Shown in pieces: positions 42,326 to 55,047 of a stretch of DNA of 64,000 bases. The position numbers were made by a program, and so were the translations under genes. The stretch covers positions 88,473,120 through 88,537,119 of the forward strand of contig NC_079136.1 of the NCBI RefSeq assembly GCF_945859705.1. The letters run 5' to 3'. Position 1 is the stretch's first letter. Each line of letters starts with the position of its first letter. Below the pieces are notes generated by a model that saw only the letters and a list, made by a program, of their open reading frames with translations, was not told the DNA's origin and made no database searches. Source of the DNA: Episyrphus balteatus. Taxonomy: Eukaryota; Arthropoda; Insecta; Diptera; Syrphidae.

Positions 42326-44329
42326 ATATTTTCTTGTCACTCAAAGGGATATTAGGATCCATTTGGAAAAAGGAAGACTGCTTTTAATTGAAAAATGTGT
42401 AACATTTTACATGGATGAAGTTTTTTATTGCTCAACGTGTATCTACATAGTTTATCTTATGATTGTTATTGATTTTGTTGTAAAATAAAAAGAAACCATG
42501 GCATAAGAAATCATGGTTAATTGAAATCCTTATTTCTTGGGGGAATTATTTCGTACCTGCCATCTGGTTGGTTTTTAAAAAATGTCCAGCATTTACGTTA
42601 TCAAACAGAGACGGATTTAGATTATCCAACATTTTAAATCTTTTTAAATTTTATTTCAAATTTAAAACAAGTCCAATCAAAAAAGTTTATCGGAGTTAAT
42701 TTGTATCAATAAGGAATTTGTATAACATCTTTCTTTGTTATAAAGCTTTTTTTTTTTTCTTTTTTGGCAATGTTCCCTTTTTCTTCTTTATTTTTTCATT
42801 TTAAGGCTCGTTGACTTTTGGTGAAAGTTTTCTTTAACTAAAAAATAAACGAAATATCAATCAAAAGTCTACTCGAGCAAAAAAGACGAAGAAAGATGAA
42901 CAAGGACAAAGGAAGTATCTTGAAGAAGGTGATGTATTTGAAAGTTTTTCAATTTGCCCCCACATTAAAGAAGGGTATTTTATTGAGAAAAGAAAGCAAA
43001 GAAACAGAAAAATTTATTTTCCTCAAAAGACCAATGGATATTGCTGGATGATGCAAGGGAAGATGTTTGCAGGTTCCTGTGCAGTAGATTTTATAACAAG
43101 TTAGTTTGGCAAAGAGCTCACGTTTATATCTCGTTCTCGTATTACACAACGAATCCGAAAGAAGTGAATTATTGCCACTAAGACGTGAGCAATAACTTCA
43201 TGTTGGTCTTTTTTTATGTTTCCTTTTTTTTTTTCCTTTTTGCCAACAAAACTAAGTTTGACGTAGAAAAGAAAGTTTTATTAGAAAAAAAAAATGATAT
43301 CAAACAGAAAATTCGTTCAAGTGGAGACATGTGAACCGCATAGCTTCATTGTGGCGATCTGTCAGGTATTGACAGCAGGACAGAAAAAGGGTGAAAGTTT
43401 TTTTTTTTTGTTTTTACTTGAAAAAAGGAGAAACTGAGAATATTTGATTTGTTTGACGTTTATGATTAATTTATTAGTTTTGTGGCAAAACCCTTTTTGT
43501 CTTTGGTTTGGAATGTGGTAACCAACAGGGCTAACCAAGTTATAAATAACTTTTATTTTGTTTTGATTTTCTTGACATACAAATTAATTGAAATGTTTTG
43601 ATGAAATCTTTTGTAAACAACGTGACAGTTGATGAACTTTAAACGGATTTTTTTTATTTTGTCTAGGCAATAGTAGAACGAAAATGAAAAAAGGTATCGT
43701 TGACTTCAACTGAAGAAAAAAAACCAACAAACAGATATTAATCTGTGAAATTAAAAAAAAAAAAGAAATAAAATACTTATTGTCAACTTTTCAAATGGAA
43801 ACTGCCATACCAAAAAACCCATACTAAAGATTCAAAATGGCTGCTCGAATTTAAATTTTATACTAGTGTATAACTCACCAAAAACAGTATAACTTTAAAA
43901 TTTTTAAGATATCAAATATAAATAAAAAACCTTATTCCTTTGTTACATTATTAAAGATAGTTTCGCATGAAAAGAAACCTCGGAACAACATACTAAAGAT
44001 TACAACAAAATCACATAATCCACTCAAGCACTGTAATTAAGTGCAGAAGACTCAAGAAGCATCTTTAATGTGGTTTCGTATTCTTCACTGACTCCAACTC
44101 CACATCATACTTTAGTACCCGCTCCATCATACACGTCCAAAATTATCCGCATATGGGTTTCTGAAACTCCTCGTTCCACTCATATTAGCCTAATTATATT
44201 TCGCAGTCAGCTACCGAAGACTCACTCAACGATCTTCATGGAGTGTGACATTAGCTTAATCGAAACGTAATATCATAGCTTTTTGTATCATCCTTCCCTT
44301 TGTAAATTATAAGAAGGTTAACATTAACT
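42326..44329. other. Non-coding region downstream of the tRNA
   Basis: AT-rich with some moderately complex stretches (42830-43160 and 44040-44290). Frames at 42949-43149 (minus) and 44070-44270 (plus) have ordinary composition but no recognisable domain or splice context; I do not call them genes. Confidence 0.45.
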
Positions 44330-44520
44330 AGGCTTGCGATCCTATATGCTTGGAGAAGTAACTGAAAAATATTTGCATTGAAAATAAAATTATTATTTCA
44401 ATTAAAAATATTCTGCATTAAAAAAAATTATTGGAAATAAAATATTTTCTGCATTGAAAAGAAAATTTAATGCAAAATGTGTGCATTAAATATTTTTTTT
44501 TTAAAGCAAAATATTTTTAT
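44330..44520. repeat. AT-rich GCATTGAAAATAAAATT motif patch
   Basis: Words such as TGCATTGAAAATAAAATT and TGCATTAAAAAAAATT recur several times. Similar words fill the MITE at 45269-45556 and a patch at 26560-26700, suggesting related subterminal sequences. Confidence 0.5.
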
Positions 44521-44689
44521 TTAAAAGCCGATCAAAATACTGTCGTCACTCGTGAAAAATTTCGTTGTCAAGAAGTTGGCGTTGACATTAAGCATTGCTA
44601 ATGAGCTTTTGCGAACAAATCTTCTGATCATTTGTTTATCTTTGAGTAGCTATTTATTATGTGTTGTAAAATTCTATTATTCGTGTTGT

Positions 44690-45143
44690 AAAAGATCTAC
44701 TTGACAGCATAGTAACAATTTTGAAAACCGTTTTATGTTCCATAAATTGGTGATGAAGAGAGAGTTTTGGGATATTGTTACTGCATATATGCTCCCTAAA
44801 TTGTATTTTCAAAACCTTCTCAGGATTGCAAAGTGATCCTGGAAAAAGCGATCACCGTGGAATATACGAAAAAGCGAATCATCCAGCTTCCGATACAGGT
44901 CCCCCGTAGGTATTATTTGCTTGAATTTGGGCACACTTCTTCTTCGCTTTTTCGTATATTCCATGGTGATCGCTTTTTCCAGGATCACTTTGCAATCCTA
45001 AGAAGGTTTTGAAAAAAAAATTTAGGGAGCATGTACCTATGCAGTGACAATATACCAAAACTCTCTCTTCATTACCAATTTAAGGAACATAAAACGGTCA
45101 CTGGTTTTCGAAATTGTTACTACGCTGTGAAGTAGCTCTTTTG
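44690..45143. repeat. Long hairpin, arms about 190 bp (hpRNA-like)
   Basis: The left arm (44690-44877) and right arm (44944-45143) are reverse complements at roughly 90 percent. They pair through GTAACAATTTTGAAAACC, GTTTTATGTTCC, GAAGAGAGAGTTTTGG, ATTGCAAAGTGATCCTGG and GGAATATACGAAAAAGCGAA. The loop is about 66 nt. Composition is near balanced and the arms do not match other repeats in the window. A minus-strand open frame (45037-45228) covers part of the right arm. Transcription would give a long double-stranded RNA hairpin, the substrate type for endogenous siRNA in flies. Confidence 0.85.
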
Positions 45144-45268
45144 CAATTAAGATTTCGTTTTTACCCTTTTCCGTTGCATAGTGGAACATCTTGTAGTCTT
45201 TTCTCTTGCCATTTTCTTGTTTGGACACACAAAATGTCCACTAGCCTTTTTTTCATCATACACCATAC

Positions 45269-45556
45269 CAGGGTTGTAAAAATATCAATTAAAAAAAAAA
45301 ATGCATTTCAATTAAAAAAAAAAAAAAAAATACTTAATGCAACAAAAAAAAAATGGAATAAAAAAAGTGTGATTGCATTGAAAATAAAATTTTGTTTTGC
45401 ATTTTGTTCTGCATATATACTACATAATATTTGCAATAAATATTTTTTTCATTGCAAATTTTTTTTATTTGCAATTATATTGTTTTTTTTTTTTTTTTTT
45501 TTTTGAATTTGTGATGGAAAACAAATAAATTAAAAAAATGATTTTTTACAACCCTG
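45269..45556. mobile_element. MITE with CAGGGTTGTAAAAA ends
   Basis: The 14-bp inverted ends CAGGGTTGTAAAAA and TTTTTACAACCCTG are perfect. The interior is A/T runs and GCATTGAAAATAAAATT-like words. At 288 bp with a CAGGG start it resembles a hAT MITE, but the flanking 8-mers match at only 4 positions, so no TSD is claimed. Confidence 0.7.
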
Positions 45557-46680
45557 CTCCCTCAGATTTTGTCTAATGACCTTGCTAGCCCCCCCCCGCC
45601 CGGAATCCTTCTAGCTCTGACCCAAGTATTTCTGCTCGGCTCAGGATGAAAACCATGTGTGCCTGGCGAAGTAGTGCCATTTGTTTGAACAAGTAATTCC
45701 AAAATGCTTCAATTAACAAAATATTGCTTAAAGTTTTGCAATATTTTTAAAAGGCAAAAAAAAAAATGGACTTAGAAAAAAATGTTACTTATACGCCACA
45801 GTGAACCGGATTTCGAAGAATTTTCGGAGTTTTTTTTTTTTTGTAAAAATGTTCGTATACAAAATAATTGATTGACAAAATTTCTCATATTTAAACTTTA
45901 AAGCATGAATCAAAAACAAAATAAATTGATTGCTAAAAAAAAAAATTAAACATATTTTACAGTTTCATGAGTTTTTTATGCAGATTTTATATATTCTTAA
46001 AAAACAATATTTATGGAAAGAAAATTTAAGTAAAACAATGACTTCTGATTAAGAAGAATTGACATTGATGTCATTAGATATACAATGACAACATCAAAGA
46101 CACTCACAATTTGATGACGTTTCAATGTGAAAATTCAAATTTAAAACTAAAAATTAATTTTTTACCTCCCAAATTTCATATTTAGTTAACTTTTAACTCT
46201 TCATTCCCACCTATTCCAATATGATAAGTCTAAAAATAGTAAAATCCCTTCTAAGCTGATGTCATGGCTTAAGTTTTATTCAAAACCTCTCAAGCATTCA
46301 AATTTTATATTATTGTATGTTTCTGAAAAAAAAAATTCCTACTACACGTTGTGAGCAACCCCATTTTCTATTTGCCTGATTTGTTTTTAAATGGAACTAA
46401 TAACATATACCTACCTACTTGTGATTTTAAGGCATATTTGTATGTACACAAATAAGTGAACCTGAACCTTTCATCCATTCAAGAAGAACTCCTAGTCCTC
46501 ATCCATTCTAGAACAAATCGACCACAATTTTTCGAAAAGAATTCTAAAGCCTAGGGATATTTATTATTCTTATGGCACCAGAATATTGCAATTTCAAAAT
46601 TTAAATCCCTATAGCATATGCTTCTAAATGATTGAACCAAAAAATAATAAAGATATAGTATCAACACCCTGAAAGCACAA
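45557..46680. other. Spacer, nothing recognised
   Basis: A C-rich patch (45591-45602), a CTTATACGCCACAGTGAACC motif (45788-45807) also seen in variants elsewhere, otherwise AT-rich non-coding DNA. Confidence 0.5.
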
Positions 46681-47600
46681 GACATCAACGTCAATCCAAA
46701 GGTCCTTCCTATCTTCCTCTCTCTCTTTCCTTTTCACTTGGCCCTTTTTTGTTTTTGGAAATTCTATTTCTTAGCCACAAGGCAGTGAAATGTGAAATCC
46801 TGTTAAACCACCAATTGACTACTATGGCAAGAGCCGGACATGACCTGCAGGATGTCGGTTCCTGTGAGACATATAGAAGGGACATAAGGGAGGTAGCAAG
46901 CAGAGAGGTATAAAACTGGAAGCCCAAATTGTGGTCAGATTTGGTTGGCAATTTGTGTGGTATGCCAGTGGAGGCCATAAGTTGCAGCCAAAGTCAGAGG
47001 CAGCCAAGAACTACCACTATAGTGGTACTATACATACGTAAAGTATACATATATGTAATGCCCAGCTCCCTTTAGTCTCCTTCGTGCAGTATTTGGGGTT
47101 TATGGTTAAAGTGCTCGTAAAGTTTACCAGCATCAACCAATGGGACAGAATGAACTTGGCATTGGATGACTGTTTCTGTGGGTTTTGTGTCACTGGAAAG
47201 GGCAACTGGACAAGAGAGAGAGGGAGAGAGAATTTGTTGAGGAAAGGGAAGTCCCTGTGAACGAAATACTGAATGCAATAATTTTGATTCCTTGCTACTC
47301 TTGATGCCAGGATGAAATTGAACATTGCAAACTACAACATTTACAAAAAGGAAGTTACTTAATTTTTTAATGGATGTAATTGTTAAGTTGCGACAAACTC
47401 TTTCGTTTATATTTCCCCCTTAAAAAAACCTAATGGACCAAGGACCATTTCTGTGTCTATATACTTAAAATGTACACACTTACTAACATTATAATTTTGT
47501 TTCAGAGTGCGGTGAGGACTGATGTTTGAGGTTGGTGGTCGATATTTTTAAGTTAAACACATTTGGATTTTAAGTGAATGGGTTGGGTATACACAGGGTT
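46681..47600. promoter_or_regulatory. Higher-complexity region with GAGA motifs, possible regulatory DNA
   Basis: The sequence is more balanced and less repetitive than its surroundings. It has two GAGA clusters, the complement at 46715-46730 (CTCTCTCTTT) and AGAGAGAGGGAGAGAGA at 47214-47230, typical of GAGA-factor sites in fly promoters. A TATAAAA at 46910 has a TCAGAT about 26 bp downstream, but no convincing transcript follows. Minus-strand frames of 61-102 codons are unsupported. Regulatory function is inference. Confidence 0.3.
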
Positions 47601-50003
47601 TTAATCTTTTTCGTTGTAATTAGGTAAAAAGTAACTTTTTTTTAAATGTAAAATTGTATATAATCATTTGATACTTGGTTTTATGAAAGTTATTCAACGT
47701 ACAAGTATCACCGTCTTAAAAAGTTTTTCTTTTCTTCTCGGAAAAATAACCTTCCATCCAAAAGTTTTGTATGGGTTAAGACTCTTTACTCATGCGCCAA
47801 CGGCACCGAAAGAAAGATGAACTACATTATAGGGTTGTACCTCAACTTGTCAATTTTTTAAAAAGGTTAAATTCTTTTGTAATTAAGATGTCTTTTCGTA
47901 TATTAAAATAAAAAATAAAAAAAAAAATTATTTGAAAAGGTTTAATTTTACTACATAATTTCTCGTAGGACCCTTGGGCCTATCTCGCAGCTTACCTACT
48001 ACATTGTTTACATCAGCTAGATCAATTACTTCAAAAATAATTTGCGGCGGCCTGTTGAACTTCCCACGGCACTTTTTAGGACATTTGTATACTATTTTGA
48101 CCATAAACTCGAAACTCATGTTTTATTTCATAACTTTTTGTAAATTGATAAATATTTTCCTAAATTTTCAAAAGTGCTTACAAAAATTAAACTTAATTGA
48201 TCTTTAGCATTCATAATGTTGATAACAAAGAAAATGTTACCATACCAAAAAATATAGGAATAGTACATGTCATACATAAACCAAAATGCAGTAATTCACT
48301 TTTCTCAAAACCGATTTTGATTGAAAAAATTGTGGGTAATGTTTTAAAAAAATAAGGTCGTATACATTTGAAATTAGAAAAATACTTTGCGATGAGTAAA
48401 CAGGTCATAGAGTTGTTTTCTTTATTACTCGTAAGCTACTCAACTTTATTTCGAGAAAATTTGTAATCATTAAAACCAAGCAAAATTTTTAAATTTGATG
48501 ATTGATAGTGACTTGACTTTTTTAGCTGTAAACCTACTAGCTGTATCATTGAATAAATATATATAGAAGTGCACTCGAAATGAAATCCGCTATGAATGAG
48601 AATTGACGTCACAGTCGCTTTACAACAAAAAAAAAATCCATGAAAAGGACTTTTTGGTTACTTAGTAACAAAAACTATCACACTATTTATCTATTTATAA
48701 TTTGTTTGTCTATATTTTTTTTGTTTTGTGTTAAATTTTTACTTTTAATTTCAAAGTTTTAAAAATAAACAGAATTAATAGCTGAATAAATTAAAAATTT
48801 TTGATTCTTATTTTGCTATTTGATAGGATTTTATTTTTCAGTTTATTTATTTAAGCTAACCACAAAGGGTAGGAAGATTTTGTTCATTTAATGTATGTAA
48901 TTTATTAATGCAAGTGTCATAAGATATCGATTTGGGTTTGTTGGCACCTAGACCAAAGTTGGGCTATGGGAAGTTGGCACCCCCAAATGTTAATTTTTTT
49001 TCTTCAAACCTGCCTAAAATAGCTTTTCGTTAGCCCATCTTTAGTTTTAAATTAAAATGAATTTTTTTTTTACCTAAAAAATCACAAAAAAAAAAAATAA
49101 TTCTTTTATTCAGTGTAAAAATTGTTGGTTTTGTAATGTGCTTCGTTTGCACAATATTAGCCCAGGATAGCCCACCTTTTTTTTTCTTTATTCCACTATT
49201 TTTTCATATATCATATTTCATATCAGAAACCGAAAAAAATTTGTTTTGTTTTTCAGTGAAAAAAATCGTTATTTTAAAACCGTGGTTTGTTTGGCCAAGT
49301 TATCCTAGGATAGCCCAAATTTTATTTTTGCCATCCTAAGCTTAGTTTAAAAATTATAGAAGCATTAGTTTTTATTCACCTCAAAAATAATAATAAGTAC
49401 GCATACACCACAGTGACCTTTTCATTTATAATTTAGAAAAATTAATTCCACCGGTGTGGGCATTGCGCCTCAAATGTTATTTATTTGACTAAGAACTCTT
49501 ACTTGATTGAATTTAGTCCATATAACATTTCTGTTAAGAAGCTTGTTGATTTGTTTCTTTCACCTTAAGAACCACATAATTCAAATATTTTTTCAGGTTT
49601 AAAAATCATTGTTTTTTTGGTTTGCCATATTAGCACTTAGAAAAGCTACATACTTAGTAAAATATATCCAAACATTTTTCAAAAGTAACAACACGTATAA
49701 AATGGTGTGTGAGGTAATTTTTTTTTGCAGTACACGATAAGAACTTTTTAGATCTAAAGCAATATAATCGAACTTTCTATTCTTCTCCAAAGAACAAATT
49801 TGTAGTAAAAAAAAAACCGTGTTGGTTCCGAATTCTCCCATTTCCAGAATTTTTACACCATTAAAAAACGAACTTGTATTTTTGATAAATAATAAACAAA
49901 ATTTCTAATTCATAGAGCCATTTTCAAAAAATAAATTAATTTTACCAAAATGGGATTTTCGAAAGTTAAAAAAAATTGATATGACAGCTCCTTAATGCTT
50001 ATT
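47601..50003. other. AT-rich non-coding stretch
   Basis: It contains an isolated ATTATAGGGTTGTACCTCAA (47827) resembling the left end of the element at 27891, a TGACGTCA palindrome (48604-48611), three AGCCCA-type words (48953, 49163, 49312; TIR-like but unproven) and AAGTACGCATACACCACAGT (49396). No gene defended. Confidence 0.45.
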
Positions 50004-50947
50004 ACTTGCGATATAGGTACTATATTATCAAGTTATGCATTCGTACAAAAAAAAAGTTGAGATAACATTTTTCCATGATATTACGATGGTAGAGAATGCC
50101 AAAAAAGTGGGTCCCGGAAGTCCGTCTGTCTGTCTGTCAGTCTGTCTGTCAGTCTGTCTGTCTGCATAAGGACCTACAGCCTAAACGGATGGACCGATTG
50201 ATGTAACTTGGTATGTAGCATTTTTTGGAGAGGAGTTTTTGGAATTAATTTTTTTGGACCAAAAATAACGGTAAATGACCGATTTTAGTAAAGTTAAAAT
50301 TGCTCAAAAACGGCTCCAACGATTTTGTTTAAAAAATTCAAATATTAGTTTTAAACTAATTTCTATCTTTTAATGAAACATTTTTTTTTTTGAAAACCAT
50401 TATTAACGGTACCTGCCATAGAACCGATATTCTCCGAAACGGCTTATTCGATTTCAACGAAACTTTTTGTGAAAAAGCACTTGTATAACTCAAATATAAG
50501 CTAAAAATAAAATTTCGAAAAAAAATAATTTTTGGATTTTTAAAAAAATTTTGAGAACGGGACATTGAATTTTTTTGAAATTTTGTTTTTAGATGTTAAT
50601 TAGTGATTTCTACAAAATGGCATACCAATTTTATTTTAAAACTTTTTTCCAAAAAATTATTTATAAAAAATTAGTTTTTTTAAAAAAACGGCTCTAACGA
50701 TTTTGAAAATTTTTTTTCTAAAAATACATCTTAATATATCAATCAAAACTGAATACTTGTTTTTTAGGGCAATTCAATTTCAGATTTTGTTTTATTAAAA
50801 AAAAAAAAACGAATTTTATGTTTTTTTTTGTGCACCTGTATACATAGTACCTACATTTCCGAAATTTCTATATAAAAAGTCTTAAAAATTTAAGCAACTT
50901 GAACTTTAAGAGCAAGTTCGTGCGACCCAGTCGTGCATTTTATTTTT
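50004..50947 (+). mobile_element. Helitron-like (DINE-1/mini-me type) copy C, near full length
   Basis: It starts ACTTGCGATATAGGTACTAT and ends GCAAGTTCGTGCGACCCAGT then CGTGCATTTTATTTTT, almost identical to copy B. The GTCT/GTCA tract is only about 45 bp (50121-50165). Downstream order is the same as in copy B, with a few internal deletions (944 bp against 1,477 bp, most of the difference being the tract). Confidence 0.9.
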
Positions 50948-52692
50948 AATACTCTTTTATTAGCTTCGCTTGTAACTAACTAACTAACAACTAACAATGT
51001 AATAAAATCTTGTTACTAAATTTTGACCCCTTTCCATCACATATCGTATCGAACTGAAACTTTGTACATATATGTACATCGGATGACAATACAAAACAGT
51101 TCCCTGCCGCACTACTAAATCTTTCTGTAGGTAGTTTAGTTTATATTCTAAAAGCAGAAATGCTGAAAACTACCTGCGTTCTTAGAGAACTCACAATCAG
51201 AATTAACTAGCATTCTATGGTCAAAAACACTTTTCCCACTTTGTAAACTGACTATATTTTAAACAAGAGATTATTATTCTACAATAAATATGTAGTCCTA
51301 CTATAGAAGGCGTTTTCTATTATCTCTCTGTTGCCGACAAAAACAATTTTCAAACCCTCTATGGCGTGTAAATGTCGACAACAAATATTTTTTCTAAGTT
51401 TCTATAGCTTTTCATCTTCTACTCTTCAGACTATACCGAATGTAGAAAAAAGCAAAAAATATGAAAAGCATTTCAGTTTTTTTTTTTTTTTTTTTGTACA
51501 TATCTTGGTCCCATTAAACAATCAGCTTCAATTAAATTCAATTAAAGAAAATATGTGAACATGACGCTCTGCTCTGCTCTGGCTATAATGGGAGTAAAAA
51601 GAAAGACAGTGATGTACGACATCCAGATCCAAAGTACCGTGTGGTAATGACTGGAATATGATGACGCCGCGCTGTCGACAACGACGATGGATGGTGCTTC
51701 TATTCTATATAAGATTGTGGATGGGCAATGACAACAATGCTGTTCCAAACACCCCTCTACACCACAAAATTCACTCCCTTGAGCATTACAAATTTGGTTC
51801 CTTTTTGACTCCCAAGAGCAACAACAAAAAAAAAAAAAAAAAAAAAAACAAGATGGTTTGTTATATTTTGTCATGATTCGTGTAACTTGTGTGAATGTGC
51901 AATCATGATTGTTGGCCGACTCGAGATCTGGCCTCTGGCTAAATATGAGATAGTTTCCGTCATTCGTTACATCCGAGAACATCACATAGAACATTGGGGA
52001 AGCGTCCGACAGACCCTCGGGTGAAAACAAAGAGCAAATAGAACAAGGAAAATGTTTACCATGGTTTTACAGAGATTTTTGTTTCAAAATTAAAAAAAAA
52101 AAAAAAAAAACAACAATATTTTATTTGCTTAATAATATTTCAGGGTATGGACCTGAACCTGTGTACCCTCAGCTGAAGTATCTTCTATCTGGGTTTCCTA
52201 CGTTCATTTCAAATCTAATCTACACAAGCAGAGAAATATATACATATATTTTGGAAAAATATGGTCGAATGGATAAACAGGGATGAGACGCAAAAGGAAC
52301 AAATGGACGGATGTGAAAATGCTAACTTTGTGTAATACTCATGACTGATGCTATCAGCGTCATCATCATGAGCATCATGGAATTTTAAATCGAGAATATG
52401 AATTGTGTTTGCAGTTTTAAATCAAGAAATTTAAGCTGAAAGGATATTATAGAGCAAAATCAGAATGGATGAAGGTGAAGACAGACTGACAGAAGTTTAT
52501 TGACATGGTTTGTATTAGAAAAACAACTGGGGCAAAACTTTGTTTTATTTGCAAGCGAATAAGTTAAGAGTGAAAAGGCTAATAATGGTTGTGCCAAGTT
52601 GATGTTTTATCCACACATTTTTGTAACATTTTTATTGTTGAATTGATTTGTAATCGAAGTGGTGAAAAGTAATGTGCTACTTCAAACTTGGG
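50948..52692. other. Unique non-coding region, partly higher complexity
   Basis: The stretch 51540-52060 has balanced composition, but its 162-codon minus frame (51542-52030) runs through a poly-A derived poly-F block and has no domain. The remainder is AT-rich. Confidence 0.45.
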
Positions 52693-52700
52693 GTAGTTAA

Positions 52701-54984
52701 AAGTGATGGGAACTATCGAATAATTTGAACTATCGATAGTTAGTAACTGAATGATTTGAATTATCGAATAGTTCATTCATTCATTCATTTATTCATTCGA
52801 ATAAAAACTATCGAATAAAAACTATCGTATAGGCTATTGATTATGTAGTTTAGAAAGGAACTAAGACGTTCACGGGTTTTTATTGCAGGAATCGTTCAAT
52901 GGGTTATAAAAGAAGATAAAACCGCGGAGTGCTATTAAATGAGAGGGTGGAAACTGAAGATAGGGGTGCAAAAGCCCCCTTTTTGGTTTTTTCAATATAC
53001 CTCGTAAACCAAGCAAAATTTTGATATATTATATATACAACTGTTTGTAGAGAATTCAATTTCCAGTTCGAATAATGTTTTTTAAAAATTGAAAAAAAAA
53101 ATTTCCATACCAAAATAGTCGAAACAATCATAAAAAAAATATCAAAAAAATCGATTTTTTGAGTTTTTTTGCTTTTTTAATTGTACATTTTTTTTGGGTT
53201 GAGATAGACATAAACATTGCTCCAAAGAAAAAAAGAAGATTAAATTTGCTTCAAAATGCTGTACTCACTAAATTTTTTCATTGAAAATTGACCGAAGTAT
53301 GGCCATTTTAATCTATCTTTTTTTCGCATTTTTAGTTTTACTTAAGTAAAACAGAAATATTTGAGGGGAAAGTACGATAACTTAAGCACCAAGAACTGAT
53401 AATGAGATTTTGTAGAGGGGTTAAATACAATCATTGTTTACTATGGGAGGGAGGGTCAATGTCCCTACTTAAAATTTAAAAAAATTATTAAAAAACAACA
53501 GCAACACTTACAGTTTTGATTGATACTTTTTTCAAAAGCTAGAATTATAAACTTAATATTAATTTAAAAATGAAGTTATTTTAATCAATTCGTTTTGAAA
53601 TACCCGATTTCAAAGTCAAAACTTGTAAAAAAAATGTTTAAAAAGCACATTGAGTACAATTTTCACAAAGACTGTGGACTTCAATACGGCAAAGTAAACT
53701 GCCTTAATTGATTTCTTATCAAATCATGAAAATCATAATGTTCCTATGCCTTCTACTTTTTGAGAAAATTGCAAAATAGACAAAATACTTTCTTTATCGG
53801 AATCACTCGTTTATTTCAAAGAGAATTGATTAAAATAACTTCATTTTAAAATTAATATTAAGTTTATAATTCTAGCTTTTGAAAAAAGTATTGATCAAAA
53901 CTGTAAGTGTTGCCGTTGTTTTTTAATAATTTTTTTTAATTTTAAGTATTTTTTTTAGAAAATTGCCCCTCCCTCCAAAACGGGGGACATTGACCCTCCC
54001 TCCCATAGTAAACAATGATTGTATTTAACCCCTCTACAAAATCTCATTATCAGTTCTTGGTGCTTAAGTTATCGTACTTTCCCCTCAAATATTTCTGTTT
54101 TACTTAAGTAAAACTAAAAATGCGAAAAAAAGATAGATTAAAATGGCCATACTTCGGTCAATTTTCAATGAAAAAATTTAGTGAGTACAGCATTTTGAAG
54201 CAAATTTAATCTTCTTTTTTTCTTTGGAGCAATGTTTATGTCTATCTCAACCCAAAAAAAATGTACAATTAAAAAAGCAAAAAAACTCAAAAAATCGATT
54301 TTTTTGATATTTTTTTTATGATTGTTTCGACTATTTTGGTATGGAAATTTTTTTTTTCAATTTTTAAAAAACATTATTCGAACTGGAAATTGAATTCTCT
54401 ACAAACAGTTGTATATATAATATATCAAAATTTTGCTTGGTTTACGAAGTATATTGAAAAAACCAAAAAGGGGGCTTTTGCACCCCTATCTTCAGTTTCC
54501 ACCCTCTCATTTAATAGCACTCCGTGGTTTTATCTTCTTTTATAACCCATTGAACGATTCCTGCAATAAAAACCCGTGAACGTCTTAGTTCCTTATTACC
54601 CTGTTTTTTTCGACATAATCAATAGCCTAGTACTAAAAACTATTCAAATGAAAAAAACTATCGTTTAAGAAAACTATTTGAATGAAAAAACTATCGCTTA
54701 AGAAAACTATTTGAATGAAAAAAATACCGTTTAAGAAAATAATTTGAATGAAAAAACTACCGTTTAAGAAAACTATTCCAATGAAAAAACTATCGTTTCA
54801 GAAGACTATTTGAATGAAAAAACTATCGTATTAAAAAACTATTCAAATGAAAAAACTATCGAATGAAAAACTATTCGAATGAAAATAGTAACTAAATGAA
54901 TTAATGATTTAAAACTATCGAATGAATGAATATTTTACAACTATCGATAGTTTGATAGTTTTTATGCGATAGTTCCCATCACTA
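52701..54984. mobile_element. hAT-like palindromic element with GTGATGGGAACTATCG ends
   Basis: The ends are AAGTGATGGGAACTATCG on the left and, reversed, TAGTGATGGGAACTATCG on the right, flanked by GTAGTTAA (52693-52700) and CTAGTTAA (54985-54992), an 8-bp TSD with one mismatch. The 2,284-bp element is one large palindrome. Paired positions sum to 107449 both at the outer part (52855 with 54594) and deep inside (53401 with 54048), so the paired arms have no net indel. The spacer is about 53613-53820. Outside the arms lie arrays of AACTATCG-containing units: about seven of 32-33 bp on the right (54640-54890) and fewer on the left (52720-52835). Identical-looking 75-codon frames in both arms are mirror images of one non-coding sequence. 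Confidence 0.88.
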
Positions 54985-55047
54985 CTAGTTAAGTGTTTTC
55001 TGTGATTGAAATTGAAATTTGGAAAAAGTTATTTTTTTCAAACGATA

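Noticed and set aside
42170..42355. 61-codon frame containing DRTRTCNLRIRSP
   Set aside because: This is the antisense translation of the tRNA-Arg gene, a common false call.
46905..46990. Core promoter (TATAAAA plus TCAGAT) driving a 37-codon frame
   Set aside because: Spacing is only roughly right and no plausible transcript or conserved peptide follows.
47017..47325. 102-codon minus frame in the GAGA-rich region
   Set aside because: No recognisable domain or splice context; an overlapping minus frame of 68 codons is equally open.
48953..49320. Small element with TTGGGCTAT ends
   Set aside because: Only about 9 bp pair and no TSD is visible; kept as a weak motif only.
51542..52030. 162-codon minus-strand frame
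   Set aside because: It runs through a poly-A tract giving a poly-F block; no domain, splice signal or codon pattern supports it.
52904..54545. Two nearly identical 75-codon frames on opposite strands
   Set aside because: Same explanation, the palindrome at 52701-54984.
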